The notes: a model not told the origin generated them from the sequence alone. 64,000 nucleotides of DNA from Syntrophaceae bacterium (GCA_013388635.1 JACAEX010000014.1:96492-160491); one strand, 5' to 3'; positions 8,443 to 19,355 are shown, counted from the stretch's first letter. A program made the numbers and translations.

Positions 8443-8470
8443 ATTATACTTTTTATAATAGCTTTGTTTA
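8443..8470 (-). promoter_or_regulatory. Possible sigma-70 promoter for the AI-2E transporter gene
   Basis: On the minus strand a perfect -10 TATAAT (8448-8443) is preceded, after 16 bases, by TAAACA, which matches four of six -35 bases. It would give a leader of about 110 bases before the ATG at 8328. The GC-rich hairpin CCCGCC-TAT-GGCGGG (8394-8408) would be in that leader. Confidence 0.35.
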
Positions 8471-8539
8471 GCCCGTCAAGATCCTTGAAAAAAATCGGCA
8501 AGAAGGAATTCCAACAACTTGGAAAAAGAGTAATCAAGA

Positions 8540-8746
8540 CTATGGACTCTTTTTCTTCATCCTTCCAATCATCATCAGTAAGCCTCCAGTCATTAAGCCA
8601 ATTACGAAACTCACCAGAATGGATACAACGGAGGAGGTAGAAATTTTCCAGAAAAGGAAATTAACAACTACAGGCTGAATGTTCTGAATGGCAAAGATCA
8701 GCAAAAGAATGAGAAGGACGATGATGGCGATCAATTTGGCACGCAT
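8540..8746 (-). CDS. Second LapA-domain (DUF1049) membrane protein
   Basis: The 68-residue protein has two membrane helices with the block FAIQNIQPVVVNFLFWKIST, close to the LapA/YciS consensus, and a basic C-terminal tail GRMKKKSP. It is probably an inner membrane protein with an envelope role. AAAGGGGGC before the ATG acts as ribosome binding site. It follows the DUF948, YtxH, BON and lmo0937-like genes on the same strand and may share the sigma-54 controlled transcript that starts near 10434. The gap of about 110 bases to DUF948 leaves this open. Confidence 0.8.
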   Translation of the reverse strand: MRAKLIAIIVLLILLLIFAIQNIQPVVVNFLFWKISTSSVVSILVSFVIGLMTGGLLMMIGRMKKKSP

Positions 8747-8857
8747 TTATTAAGCCCCCCTTTTTTACTTTTATTTATCAGGCCATAACCCCTAAAAATA
8801 TCCATACTGATAAAGGCCTTTGCCTTCATCTTCAACGTAACCAATTTATTATGCCAT

Positions 8858-9256
8858 TCAGCGGCAAAAAATGCGGGATATGGCCTCAAGACCTTGTTTA
8901 ACGCCACCGAGGACTGCGGCAAGCTGAAGCATGGGTTCCTCGATCCTCCGTTTTACCTCCAACTCGAATTCTTTAACCCGGAGCGCCATATCATGCACCA
9001 TTTCAATTCCATCCTCGACTCGATCCACCTGCCGGTGAATGGATTGCACGATGCTTTTGACATCCCGAGAAATCAAACCAACGTCGCGACTGACAGGAGC
9101 CACCTGGAGGCGTACGGAATCGATCAATCTCTCTGCTTCACGGGCTGCCCTGCGGACCTCGAGAAGGACAGGGATGAAGAAGATGAGGACCAAAACCAGG
9201 ATTGCCGCAATGACGGTGACGCTGACGGTCAATAGCGTTGCTAACGTTGGATTCAT
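8858..9256 (-). CDS. DUF948-type membrane-anchored helical protein
   Basis: The 132-residue protein has one N-terminal membrane helix (VSVTVIAAILVLVLIFFIPV) and then a long helical part rich in V/I-D-x repeats such as VAPVSRDVGLISRDVKSIV, as in the DUF948 family of general stress-type proteins. It is probably bitopic with a cytoplasmic coiled coil. Two ATG codons are possible. 9256 is preferred because GGAG stands seven bases before it. It lies 17 bases after the YtxH gene, and this pairing of DUF948 and YtxH proteins is common in stress operons. Confidence 0.75.
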   Translation of the reverse strand: MNPTLATLLTVSVTVIAAILVLVLIFFIPVLLEVRRAAREAERLIDSVRLQVAPVSRDVGLISRDVKSIVQSIHRQVDRVEDGIEMVHDMALRVKEFELEVKRRIEEPMLQLAAVLGGVKQGLEAISRIFCR

Positions 9257-9273
9257 GATCATCTCCTTCCCAC

Positions 9274-9633
9274 TTAGACTTCTTTTCCTCCTGTGTCTCC
9301 TTTCTCCGATTCACCGGCTTCGGCCTCCTTTTTCTCACCACGGGCCAATATCTCTTTCGCCTTCGAGCGAGCCTCCGAGAGATGCCGATCGGCTTCCTTC
9401 TTTAACTCTTTTGCTTGATGCTTGGCTTCATCAATGATTTCCTTTGCTCTCGTGCTGGCATCGACATAAATTTCCTTTCCATCCTTTAAAACCTCGCTTC
9501 CCTTCTCCTTGATATCAGACCTCAGTTCTTTTCCCGATTTCGGAGCAAATAACATGCCTGCCAATGCGCCTAAAAAGCCGCCTATGACAAACCCTTTTAA
9601 AAAGTTTCCCCAATTTTTTTCATTCTCTGCCAT
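9274..9633 (-). CDS. YtxH domain-containing stress protein
   Basis: The 119-residue protein opens with the YtxH core: FLKGFVIGGFLGALAGMLFA, then PKSGKELRSDIKEKG. A long charged amphipathic helix with many Lys, Glu and Ala follows and ends in a low-complexity acidic tail. YtxH proteins are membrane-associated general stress proteins of unknown mechanism. The start at 9633 (MAENEKNW) has GGAAAGGTGGG upstream and begins right before the conserved core. It belongs to the group BON, YtxH, DUF948, LapA on one strand, downstream of the sigma-54 promoter at 10445. Confidence 0.8.
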   Translation of the reverse strand: MAENEKNWGNFLKGFVIGGFLGALAGMLFAPKSGKELRSDIKEKGSEVLKDGKEIYVDASTRAKEIIDEAKHQAKELKKEADRHLSEARSKAKEILARGEKKEAEAGESEKGDTGGKEV

Positions 9634-9741
9634 GGTAAAACCCACCTTTCCTTCACTTTTTTCAACTGTCGGAGATAAATTCAATTACCTACTGCAAGCG
9701 ATATCCCTTCATTCTCCTTACCCCAAAAGGATCACCGTCGC

Positions 9742-10023
9742 CTATTTCACGATCAGATTATTTTTGACGGATTTGACCCCCTGGACGCTCCTTGCGATTT
9801 CACCCGCTTTATGCACGGCCTGTTGAGAATTAACGAAGCCGCTCAGTTGGACAGTTCCCTTGTAAGTTTCGACACTGATCTGGAATGACTTGAAAAAGTC
9901 ATCATTTGCAAGCAGAGTTTTTACCTTGGTCGTGATGACCGAACCGTCAACGTATTCACCTGTACTTTCATGCGTGCGCGTCGATGGACAGGCTGTAAAG
10001 GCAGCGATTAGCATAATAAGCAT
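9742..10023 (-). CDS. BON-domain lipoprotein, 5' end possibly frameshifted
   Basis: The protein as read (93 residues) has a short hydrophobic start ending in the lipobox-like FTAC. The BON domain follows: GSVITTKVKTLLANDDFF, then VETYKGTVQLSGFVNS and AGEIARSVQGVKSVKNNLIV. BON domains bind membranes and appear in periplasmic stress proteins such as OsmY. The signal peptide is unusually short. A second ATG 25 bases upstream (near 10048) opens MKYRYSLF in another frame, so a one-base change in the T-rich run between them may have broken the true start. Its neighbours are stress-type genes under the sigma-54 promoter at 10445. Confidence 0.7.
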   Translation of the reverse strand: MLIMLIAAFTACPSTRTHESTGEYVDGSVITTKVKTLLANDDFFKSFQISVETYKGTVQLSGFVNSQQAVHKAGEIARSVQGVKSVKNNLIVK

Positions 10024-10213
10024 TAAAAAGTGAATAACGATATTTCATTTCTCTTTTTCGTAGCAATGACTCCTCTCTGTAAGTTTGATTGTGAAATGGT
10101 TCATTACAACAACTTTTCTACCGAAGGGATCGTAAACTTCTCCAAAATCTTTCCGGACCTGCTAACCACCTCCTTTCCAAATGTATCACCTTCTCCAGCA
10201 AGGGGCTAAATCG

Positions 10214-10363
10214 CTATAATATTTTTCGCCCCTGAATAAGTCGGACCACTAACACGATTATGGCAATGACCAGTAGGACATGAATGACCCCACCCATCGT
10301 GTAGCCCAAGAGCAATCCCAGAAGCCACAAAATTAAGAGAATCACCAATATGGTCCAAAGCAT
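10214..10363 (-). CDS. lmo0937-family small membrane protein
   Basis: This 49-residue open frame is short but reads clearly as a two-helix membrane protein: MLWTILVILLILWLLG, then the turn GYTMGGVIH, then LLVIAIIVLVVRLIQGRK. That pattern matches the lmo0937/DUF5670 family of tiny membrane proteins often found among stress genes. It is the first gene after the sigma-54 promoter at 10445-10460. The predicted leader is about 71 bases and contains the perfect hairpin TGACGCA-GAA-TGCGTCA. The ribosome binding site is weak (AAAGTAG). Confidence 0.75.
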   Translation of the reverse strand: MLWTILVILLILWLLGLLLGYTMGGVIHVLLVIAIIVLVVRLIQGRKIL

Positions 10364-10377
10364 GTTCAACTACTTTC

Positions 10378-10394
10378 TGACGCAGAATGCGTCA
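10378..10394. promoter_or_regulatory. Leader hairpin of the lmo0937-like gene
   Basis: TGACGCA and TGCGTCA form a perfect 7-bp stem around the loop GAA. It lies in the leader between the sigma-54 start near 10434 and the ATG at 10363, close to the ribosome binding site, and may affect translation. Confidence 0.4.
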
Positions 10395-10444
10395 ATTTAA
10401 ATCTACTTTGGGGATCTTAAAAACAATGACCTTAAAATAGTAAT

Positions 10445-10460
10445 TGCAAATGGCTTGCCA
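10445..10460 (-). promoter_or_regulatory. Sigma-54 promoter (-24/-12) for the stress gene cluster
   Basis: Read on the minus strand the site is TGGCAAG-CCAT-TTGCA, with correct spacing of the -24 and -12 elements. The predicted transcription start is about 10434. It is nearly the same as the site at 5553-5568. Downstream genes are the lmo0937-like protein, BON, YtxH, DUF948 and perhaps LapA. Confidence 0.75.
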
Positions 10461-10558
10461 ACAGGCTGAAGAAATCAGAAGCCTGGAATTATCCTTTAAT
10501 GACGTGGGATTAGGTTAACAGGAGAGAAAAGCAGAAAAGTATGAACCTATCTTTTTAA

Positions 10559-10592
10559 CCTCAATATTTGGTGGAGCCTCAATATACTGAGG
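10559..10592. promoter_or_regulatory. Enhancer-like palindromes next to the activator gene
   Basis: CCTCAATATACTGAGG (10577-10592) is a palindrome with 5-bp arms, and CCTCAATATTTGGTGG (10559-10574) is its weaker partner. The pair is conserved with 5668-5701, at the same distance from the sigma-54 promoter. It lies between the 3' end of the activator gene and the promoter it probably controls. Confidence 0.6.
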
Positions 10593-10616
10593 GATACTTT
10601 AAGGGGAAGGAACAGT

Positions 10617-12158
10617 CTAATCGGTTTCTTTTTTCTCCGGCCGGCGTATCCCGAGCTTATGCATCCTCGCTCTTAAGGTACTCGGATTGAGGCCTAGGAT
10701 CGCCGCTGCCCCATCCTTTCCCTCAATGCGCCATTGGGTTTCGGAAAGGGTCTTAAGGATATGTTTTCGTTCTGTCTCCTCTAAGGTTCTTAAAGTAGAT
10801 GATAATGGGGGTGATAAAATCTCCAGTTCATCTGCCAGTTGTAACACCGGCCCCGGGCACAGGATTATGGCCCGTTCAATGATACTCTCCAGTTCCCGGA
10901 CGTTCCCTGGCCACGGGTAATCCTGAAGTGCCTTCATCGTCTCCTTCTGGATCGAGGTGATCTGTTTTCCCAATTTCCTCGAATATTTCTCTATGAAGGC
11001 CTGGACCAACAACGGGATGTCTTCTTTCCGCTGCCGGAGTGGAGGGACCGTGATGGGAAAGATGTTGAGCCGATAATAAAGGTCCTCCCGAAACCGGCCC
11101 TTTCGGACCTCTTCCTCAAGGTTCCGATTGGTCGTTGCCACAATCCTGATATCGACTTTGATGGTCTGGGAGGAACCCAAGCGCTCAAACTCGTTATGCT
11201 CGATCGCCCGAAGCAGTTTGGCCTGTACCTCCAAGGGAAGCTCCCCGATCTCGTCGAGACAAAGGGTGGAACCATGGGCGATCTCGAAGCGGCCTACCTG
11301 CCGGCTATCCGCACCGGTAAATGCCCCCTTCTCACGGCCGAACAATTCGCTCTCAATTAAATTCGACGGCAGGGCAGCACAATTCACCGTGATCAGCGGC
11401 CGGTCCTTGCGGGGGCTCATGTTGTGGATGGCCGCAGCGATCAGCTCTTTTCCCGTACCCGTCTCACCGAGGATGAGCACCGTTGTGTTCGTAGGAGCGA
11501 CCTGTTCCACTCGATAGAGAACATACTTGAGACCATCGCTTTGCCCGATAATGTGATCGAACTGATGTTTCTTTTTGATCTCTTGACGGAAGTAAATATT
11601 CTCGAGCTCCAGTTGGTCTTTCAATGTTTTAATCTCAGAAAGAGCCGTTCGAAGTTCGATGGTTCGCTCCTCCACTCGTCTCTCCAGTTCGCTATGAGCT
11701 TTCCGTAAAGCCTCTTGCGCAAGTTTCCGCTCGGTGACATCGCGGATGTTACACTGAATCACTTTCTTATGATCAACCAGATAGACATTGCTAACAAATT
11801 CCACATCAATGTGTCGTCCATCTTTTGTCTCAAGCGGCAAATCCTCGTAGCGAACATATCCCTTGCTCTGCAGTTCTGCAAAAGCGGTTTTGGATGCCTC
11901 GATATCTCTAAGGGCACCAATTTCCCAGAGCTTCTTCCCTAAAAACTCCTCATGTGAATAACCCAACATTTCTATTAAGAATGGGTTAACATCCACTATT
12001 TGTCCTGTATCGGCATCGAGGATTAATATTCCGTCCTTGGCGGTTTCGAAGAGACGCCGGTAACGAGTTTCGGAAACCTTCAGCGTTTCCTCGGCCCGGT
12101 TGCGTTCCGCGATTTGAACCTGCAACGCTTCGTTAGCCTCCTGTAAACGCCGCTCCAT
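10617..12158 (-). CDS. PAS-domain sigma-54 dependent transcriptional activator
   Basis: The protein has a coiled coil, a PAS sensor domain (about residues 28-145), a second coiled coil, an AAA+ domain (about 205-430) and a C-terminal Fis-type helix-turn-helix (about 465-510). Walker A GETGTGKE is near residue 230, the sigma-54 contact loop GAFTGA near 277, and Walker B is CLDEIGELP. It activates sigma-54 RNA polymerase with ATP hydrolysis after sensing a small signal through PAS. The 513 residues counted start at ATG 12158, but the coiled coil stays open upstream to an ATA codon at 12228-12230 preceded by AAGGGGTGG, so translation may begin there. Likely targets are the promoters at 10445 and 5553. 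Confidence 0.92.
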   Translation of the reverse strand: MERRLQEANEALQVQIAERNRAEETLKVSETRYRRLFETAKDGILILDADTGQIVDVNPFLIEMLGYSHEEFLGKKLWEIGALRDIEASKTAFAELQSKGYVRYEDLPLETKDGRHIDVEFVSNVYLVDHKKVIQCNIRDVTERKLAQEALRKAHSELERRVEERTIELRTALSEIKTLKDQLELENIYFRQEIKKKHQFDHIIGQSDGLKYVLYRVEQVAPTNTTVLILGETGTGKELIAAAIHNMSPRKDRPLITVNCAALPSNLIESELFGREKGAFTGADSRQVGRFEIAHGSTLCLDEIGELPLEVQAKLLRAIEHNEFERLGSSQTIKVDIRIVATTNRNLEEEVRKGRFREDLYYRLNIFPITVPPLRQRKEDIPLLVQAFIEKYSRKLGKQITSIQKETMKALQDYPWPGNVRELESIIERAIILCPGPVLQLADELEILSPPLSSTLRTLEETERKHILKTLSETQWRIEGKDGAAAILGLNPSTLRARMHKLGIRRPEKKETD

Positions 12159-12405
12159 AGCATTCAGCCTGGCCCGAAGCTCTTCTATCTCAAGGAGAAG
12201 TTGCTGCTTTGTCTTGGATTTTGTTTTTATAAGACCACCCCTTGCTTGGTCGTTCTCAGATCTCTAATCCTCGGTCTCCAATCCGATTAGATTCTATGCA
12301 GAAATTTTAAAAGAAATCAACTCGAATCCGCTGGGCTCCATGACCTTCATGCTTTTGGGATTCCTGCCGATTTTTGCGATCCCGGCATTCACAGAAGTTT
12401 CTTTA

Positions 12406-13410
12406 TTAATCCTCCCTCAGGAATTGAGCTGTCTCCTCGGGAAAGGAAATATTGATGTAAATGCCTGACCCCATTTCAAATCCAGCCGGGGTCGTCAGTC
12501 TTGGGATAATCTGAAGATGCCAGTGGTAGTAATCTTCTTGTTCGTCCTTAATGGGAGCGGTATGGATGACGTAATTGTAATCGGGATCGCTCAGTTTGGA
12601 ATAGAGTTTGAGCAAGGTTGCCTTTAAGAGCTTTGCAAATCTTTTTGAATCCTCCATGGAGATTAAACCGAAAGAGGCCTGATGCTCTTTGGGAACAATC
12701 CAGGTTTCAAAAGGAAACCTTGAGGCAAAGGGCTGGAGCACGACAAATCTTTCGGTATCGATCACGATCCTCTTGCCGAGGTGGAGTTCCTCTTGAATCG
12801 AATCGCAATAGACACACCTTCCGTGGTCATCATAATATCGAGCCGCCTCTTCTAATTTCTTCCGAATATTGGATGGGACGATCGCGGTACCCACCAGCTG
12901 GGAATGGGGGTGATCCAGTGAGGTCCCAGCAGCCTCCCCGTGGTTTTTAAAGACGATGATCAATTTGATCCTCGGATCCTCCTTCAGGGCAAGGTACCTT
13001 TCCCGATAGGCAAGAAGAACCTCCTCCACCTGTTTATCCTCCATCAGGGGAAGGATTCGGTTATGGATGGGGCTCTCGATTACCACTTCATGGACTCCCA
13101 CTCCATCCATCATCCTGAAAAAGCCCTTCTCTTCTTTTCTCTCCCAACTCCCCTCCGGGGAGAGGGCAGGAAATTTATTGGGAATGACCCTCACCCACCA
13201 TCCTTTACTATCTGCTGGACCGCTGCTTCGATAGGCCAGGGACTCATGAGGGGTGAGATGCTCATTGCCCGGACAGAAGGGGCAGTCTTCTTTGTAGGGA
13301 GGTTTTTCAATCAAAGTTTCAATCTTTTTAAAATCGTGGGGTCTCCTTGATCGCTCTGCAGCAATGATCACCCACTCCTTCGTTGTCGGATCTTGTCTTA
13401 ATTGAGGCAT
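12406..13410 (-). CDS. galT: Galactose-1-phosphate uridylyltransferase
   Basis: The 334-residue protein carries the HIT-superfamily active site as HPHSQ near residue 166, a variant of the HPHxQ nucleotidyl-transfer motif. It also has the zinc ligands CPFCPG near residue 43 and the N-terminal signature RQDPTTKEWVIIAAERSRRP. It moves UMP between UDP-glucose and galactose-1-phosphate in the Leloir pathway. Bacterial homologues near glycogen genes can act as ADP-glucose or other nucleotidyltransferases, so the sugar is not certain. The start at 13410 has AGGAGG six bases upstream, while an earlier in-frame codon at 13425 would overlap that site. No sugar-metabolism partner lies next to it. Confidence 0.9.
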   Translation of the reverse strand: MPQLRQDPTTKEWVIIAAERSRRPHDFKKIETLIEKPPYKEDCPFCPGNEHLTPHESLAYRSSGPADSKGWWVRVIPNKFPALSPEGSWERKEEKGFFRMMDGVGVHEVVIESPIHNRILPLMEDKQVEEVLLAYRERYLALKEDPRIKLIIVFKNHGEAAGTSLDHPHSQLVGTAIVPSNIRKKLEEAARYYDDHGRCVYCDSIQEELHLGKRIVIDTERFVVLQPFASRFPFETWIVPKEHQASFGLISMEDSKRFAKLLKATLLKLYSKLSDPDYNYVIHTAPIKDEQEDYYHWHLQIIPRLTTPAGFEMGSGIYINISFPEETAQFLRED

Positions 13411-13753
13411 GGGAACCTCCTGCAAAACCTGTTTGGTTTTATCCTCCTATCCCTTTCCATGATGGAGGGTGTGGAAGGACTTTTATTCGCTATTATATCA
13501 GTAAGGGAGTTTATAAACAAACCACACTTTTGCGCTCCGTAAGATCGCTTCCATATCTATATTTTCTGAATGGGTCGGCATTTTACCACCGGAAACACCG
13601 CTCAGCCAGCGCACAAACTCGCTCTTTATGGGAACCCATGTGGTCAGCGGGCCCGATATATGGGAGATGGGATCAATGATGCCTCAGACCTGGACCAAAT
13701 AACGGTGGCGGAGTCCTTGTCCGCTTGGGCAATCCACTTGACATTATCTGATC
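13411..13753. other. Intergenic region without a recognised gene
   Basis: This is the divergent promoter region between galT (minus) and the DUF5674 gene (plus). Short open frames here have no family features or ribosome binding sites. I see no clear terminator, RNA gene or repeat apart from the block at 13754. Confidence 0.4.
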
Positions 13754-13830
13754 AAATCGTATGATTTATCATTAGATTTTCGAGTAGGATAAAGACAGAA
13801 GGAATATGAAAATCCATATCATCCGGCAGC
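13754..13830 (+). repeat. Upstream block of DUF5674, also present as a relic at 1350
   Basis: This block contains AAATCGTATGATTT and TAGGATAAAGAC and runs into the first codons of the DUF5674 gene. A diverged copy stands at 1350-1425. Because the non-coding part is conserved too, it probably holds the promoter or an operator of this gene pair. Confidence 0.5.
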
Positions 13831-14150
13831 GTGCCACAGAAGAAGAGATACATGAAATGCTGGAGGAACTTGAGACGTATATCAAATTGGTTGTCGACGT
13901 GGAGCGGGGCATACTGGCCGGAGGCGGGGAGTATCATGTCGATTGTGAGGAAGTTCTCTTGGAAGACGGGAGCCGTCAGGAGGACCTCTGGGGGGTTGAT
14001 TGGTATCCGGAGTCTAAAAGAGTGGAATTTATAGCACTCATCAACATCCGGCCTCGGCAGGGAAACCGTGGCATGGAGGTTGAAGACCCGAAGCTTCGGA
14101 CGAAGATCGAAACCATTGTACGTCGACTCTTAGAAGGCGTATCCAAATGA
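13806..14150 (+). CDS. DUF5674 family protein
   Basis: The 114-residue protein matches the DUF5674 pattern: MKIHIIRQRATEEEI at the start, YIKLVVDVERGILAGGGEYH and DCEEVLLEDGSRQEDLWG in the middle, then FIALINIRPRQGNRGMEV. The middle block contains conserved Asp, Glu and His that could form an active or metal site. The function is unknown. The family is scattered among bacteria, often in two-gene units, which suggests a mobile or toxin-antitoxin-like module. It overlaps the next gene by four bases (ATGA), so the two are translationally coupled. Confidence 0.75.
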   Translation: MKIHIIRQRATEEEIHEMLEELETYIKLVVDVERGILAGGGEYHVDCEEVLLEDGSRQEDLWGVDWYPESKRVEFIALINIRPRQGNRGMEVEDPKLRTKIETIVRRLLEGVSK

Positions 14151-14470
14151 AAGACTTAAAAAGGATGCGTGAACGGTTTATTCAGGATAAAAGTTCCGTG
14201 CGCATGGGCAATCTGGCATCTGACTTGCTCCGGCTAAGTAAATGGGTCCGGACGGGACATAACGATCAGGCGATCATTGATCTGATGCGCCAGATTGCAT
14301 GGCTTATGGAATGGACCGGAGATCTGGCTTCCGCTGAGCTCGCTGATATGCAACGTGAGATCTGCCGGTGGCGTCGGGTCTGGCCTGTTGAAAAGGCACG
14401 TCACATCCTTGCACTTCGCGCATCCCAGATGTCGGACCAGATTCTAAAAGGATCAGGGCTGCTTGAATAG
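14147..14470 (+). CDS. Hypothetical helical protein coupled to DUF5674
   Basis: The 107-residue protein is mainly helical and basic, with no signal peptide or membrane segment. Recognisable stretches are MGNLASDLLRLSKWVRTG and QIAWLMEWTGDLASAELADM, and Trp is frequent. I do not recognise a family. The ATGA overlap with the DUF5674 gene shows that the two form one translational unit, so it is probably the functional partner of that protein. Confidence 0.6.
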   Translation: MKDLKRMRERFIQDKSSVRMGNLASDLLRLSKWVRTGHNDQAIIDLMRQIAWLMEWTGDLASAELADMQREICRWRRVWPVEKARHILALRASQMSDQILKGSGLLE

Positions 14471-14496
14471 GTCACAAAAGGGTTGAACCATTCCGG

Positions 14497-15066
14497 TCAA
14501 GGCCGATCGAAATACGGATTTTTTCCCCTCACGGACAAGGGAATGCCGATCACAAGATCGGAATCCAGAAGGTTCAGCCTTCTTGCAGCCGCGCCCACGG
14601 TGTACATGATCCGGTTATCAATATTCAACTCTCCTGCCAGTTTGACTGCTGAGCCTAAGGCAATTCCTAAGTCAATGGCCTGAAATACACAAACAGGCCC
14701 GGTGAAATCCTCTCCCTCCCGTTTGCCCGAGGCCAGAAGGTCTTTGCAGCTCCTGTAACCGCACGCACCACAGTTGAACGGAACTTCAACCCTCTTGGGA
14801 TCTCGAGATACCCCGATCAGCAAGACCGCTGCAGAACCTCTCACATTGTCAGCATCTCTCTTAAAAATGGGAAGTTCGGTCGATTTCTCTCCGACCTTCC
14901 TCTCCATTGCCGCGGCCAGCCTCTCCAGGTCCTCGCCGGTGAGAATGACGGTCTTGACCGAATCAATCCCTCTTGTCTTCGGCGCTGTCCTCGCACTCAC
15001 TGCCATCATGGATGCTCCCATCTCGAGAGCCTCTTTCTCAATCTTCCCGCTTGTCAGAACTGCCAT
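14497..15066 (-). CDS. DUF2148 ferredoxin-domain protein
   Basis: The 189-residue protein has the DUF2148 layout. MAVLTSGKIEKEAL opens the N-terminal helix, SARTAPKTRGID follows, and a four-cysteine cluster motif appears as CGACGYRSC near residue 101 with a further Cys in TGPVCVFQAIDLG. A C-terminal YTVGAAARRLNLL completes the pattern. The protein should bind an Fe-S cluster and is common in anaerobes, but its reaction is unknown. The start at 15066 is chosen since AAGGAGGGAGG precedes it and the family begins there. Longer versions overlap the MFS gene. It is 74 bases downstream of that gene, probably in one transcript. Confidence 0.8.
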   Translation of the reverse strand: MAVLTSGKIEKEALEMGASMMAVSARTAPKTRGIDSVKTVILTGEDLERLAAAMERKVGEKSTELPIFKRDADNVRGSAAVLLIGVSRDPKRVEVPFNCGACGYRSCKDLLASGKREGEDFTGPVCVFQAIDLGIALGSAVKLAGELNIDNRIMYTVGAAARRLNLLDSDLVIGIPLSVRGKNPYFDRP

Positions 15067-15140
15067 GACCTCCCTCCTTCCTTTTCGATCTGCAACGACT
15101 TGTATAGATTTCATAGTTTTCATCAGGAGCGGAGCCAAAT

Positions 15141-16427
15141 TCAGATTCCGGCCCGCATCCTGTCTGCATTTCTGGGCGCTGCAATCCAGAGGCTGATGCA
15201 GGCCACCGCATTGCATCCCATGGACAGGACAAAAGCACTGGTATAGCTCCCCGAGATGTCATATAGATAACCGCCCAGCCAGGGGCCAATCGCGCCACCC
15301 ACTCCCATACCCATGAGCAACAGACCAGCTACCACACCAAACTGTTTGCCATGAAATATATCCGCTGAACCGGCGAAGACGGTTGGTGTGTAAAGCCCAG
15401 CTCCATAGCCGAAACAGATAGGAAAGATGTAGAGCGGCCAGTGCCGGGATGTATCCCGAACCGAGAGCAAAGCGAGGAGCCCGGCCACGGACAGGAGGGC
15501 AGCCAAGGTGGCGGTTTTTTCCCGGCCCATCCAATCGGATATGAATCCGGAAAGCTGGCCAGCACACATCATTATGCCAAAGAGGGCATAGACAGAGGCA
15601 CCCAACATGCTGCTGAACCCTGCATCCTCAATAAATTTTACCTGATGGGCCAAGACGAGGTAGTTCCCCACCCCCCAATAGAGAAAGTAGGACAGCACCA
15701 GGAACCATAGCTGATAAGTTCTCATCAGCTGGCCCACACTCCATTCGGCGACCATAGGGTTTTTCATAAGAACTTCTCCGGCCGGTAAGTCTCCGGTCGA
15801 GGGTAAATCAGAATCGCCGTAAGCCTCCAACCCTCTGTCTTTGGGGTGATAAGAAAAGAAGAGCAGGTTTAAGGGCAGCAAGATGACAATCAGGACGGCT
15901 GTCAGAACGAGATAGGCATTTCGCCATCCCCATTGCAATATGGTGTATTGGACAAAAATACTATAAACGAAACTGAGACCCCCGCCCATCTGGCCAAGCC
16001 CCATGACCAGGCCTCGTCTCCTAACAAACCAATTCATCAGGGTTGGGGCCAAGATGGGCCACCCGCAAAAGGCACTTCCCAAAGGCATCAGCAAGCCGAA
16101 GAGCACGTAGAAGTGCCACAACTCCCTAACAAAGGCACAACCCGCCGTGGCCAGGCCAAGAATCGTGATTCCGAAAAACCTTATCCTCCCTGGCTTCCAC
16201 TGGTTGGCCAGAGTGCCAGCAGCGGGCGACAGGAGGCCATAAACGAAGATATTAAGGGAGAACATAATGGCAATGTTGGCCCGGCTCCAGCCGAACTCAT
16301 CCAGAATCGGAGCAAAAAAGACCGAGAAGGAATGCCGGATGCCGTAGATTAGAATCATGCTGACAACAGTGCTACCGACAATGATCCAGCCGTAAAAAAA
16401 AGGGGATCGCTCTAAAAGCCTTTTCAC
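15141..16427 (-). CDS. MFS transporter, OFA (oxalate/formate antiporter) type
   Basis: The 428-residue protein has 12 predicted membrane helices in two halves. The N-terminal block FYGWIIVGSTVVSMILIYGIRHSF and the sequence GWSRANIAIMFSLNIF are typical of OFA-like monocarboxylate or dicarboxylate carriers, as is GMGVGGAIGPWLGGYLYD near the C terminus. It probably moves an organic acid across the inner membrane. The start is GTG at 16427 with GGAGAGGAGGGACG upstream. It is followed by the DUF2148 gene. Confidence 0.85.
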   Translation of the reverse strand: MKRLLERSPFFYGWIIVGSTVVSMILIYGIRHSFSVFFAPILDEFGWSRANIAIMFSLNIFVYGLLSPAAGTLANQWKPGRIRFFGITILGLATAGCAFVRELWHFYVLFGLLMPLGSAFCGWPILAPTLMNWFVRRRGLVMGLGQMGGGLSFVYSIFVQYTILQWGWRNAYLVLTAVLIVILLPLNLLFFSYHPKDRGLEAYGDSDLPSTGDLPAGEVLMKNPMVAEWSVGQLMRTYQLWFLVLSYFLYWGVGNYLVLAHQVKFIEDAGFSSMLGASVYALFGIMMCAGQLSGFISDWMGREKTATLAALLSVAGLLALLSVRDTSRHWPLYIFPICFGYGAGLYTPTVFAGSADIFHGKQFGVVAGLLLMGMGVGGAIGPWLGGYLYDISGSYTSAFVLSMGCNAVACISLWIAAPRNADRMRAGI

Positions 16428-16721
16428 CGTCCCTCCTCTCCATTGAAATTGTCAGAATTGCACAATTCAGGTTAACATGATCGGGGATGGCTTTCCAGAT
16501 GTTTTCTCTGTCAGCAGACATCCCTTGTTTTTTGGAAGGAGATGAGGTAACCTAAATTGAACCCCTAAAAACTCGGTTGGCAGTCGAAGCGACCTGCACA
16601 CGGTGGGCATACTAAAGTCTTCGCCTGAAGGCGAGGGTTTTCCTCCCCGAGTGAGACAATAAGTTTTGAGTCTGGAGTTCAGGGTTCGGAGTAAAGATTT
16701 AATGTCGTGGAGGCCCATTTT

Positions 16722-19158
<2,437 letters not shown>

Positions 19159-19295
19159 ACCCACCGATCTGTTGCCTTTTGGCAAGCTCTCGAAATGGAA
19201 TTTCTTTCATTCTCAAAGGACAACCTCCCGTCACCTCAGTGAGTGCGCTGTGTCAGAAGTCTCTTTTCTTTCATTGCCATTCCGGACTTCATCTG

Positions 19296-19320
19296 GGATC
19301 CAGTCTCTTTGACTGGATAT
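19296..19320. terminator. Possible hairpin between convergent genes
   Basis: GGATCCAGTC pairs with GACTGGAT-type sequence around the loop TCTTT, in the space where eno (plus) and DUF2267 (minus) converge. There is no T tract, so termination is uncertain. It resembles dispersed hairpins of the type CTGGAT...ATCC found in many related genomes. Confidence 0.3.
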
Positions 19321-19355
19321 CCGCTTTTGCAGAAATGACCGGGTCAAAACTTATG

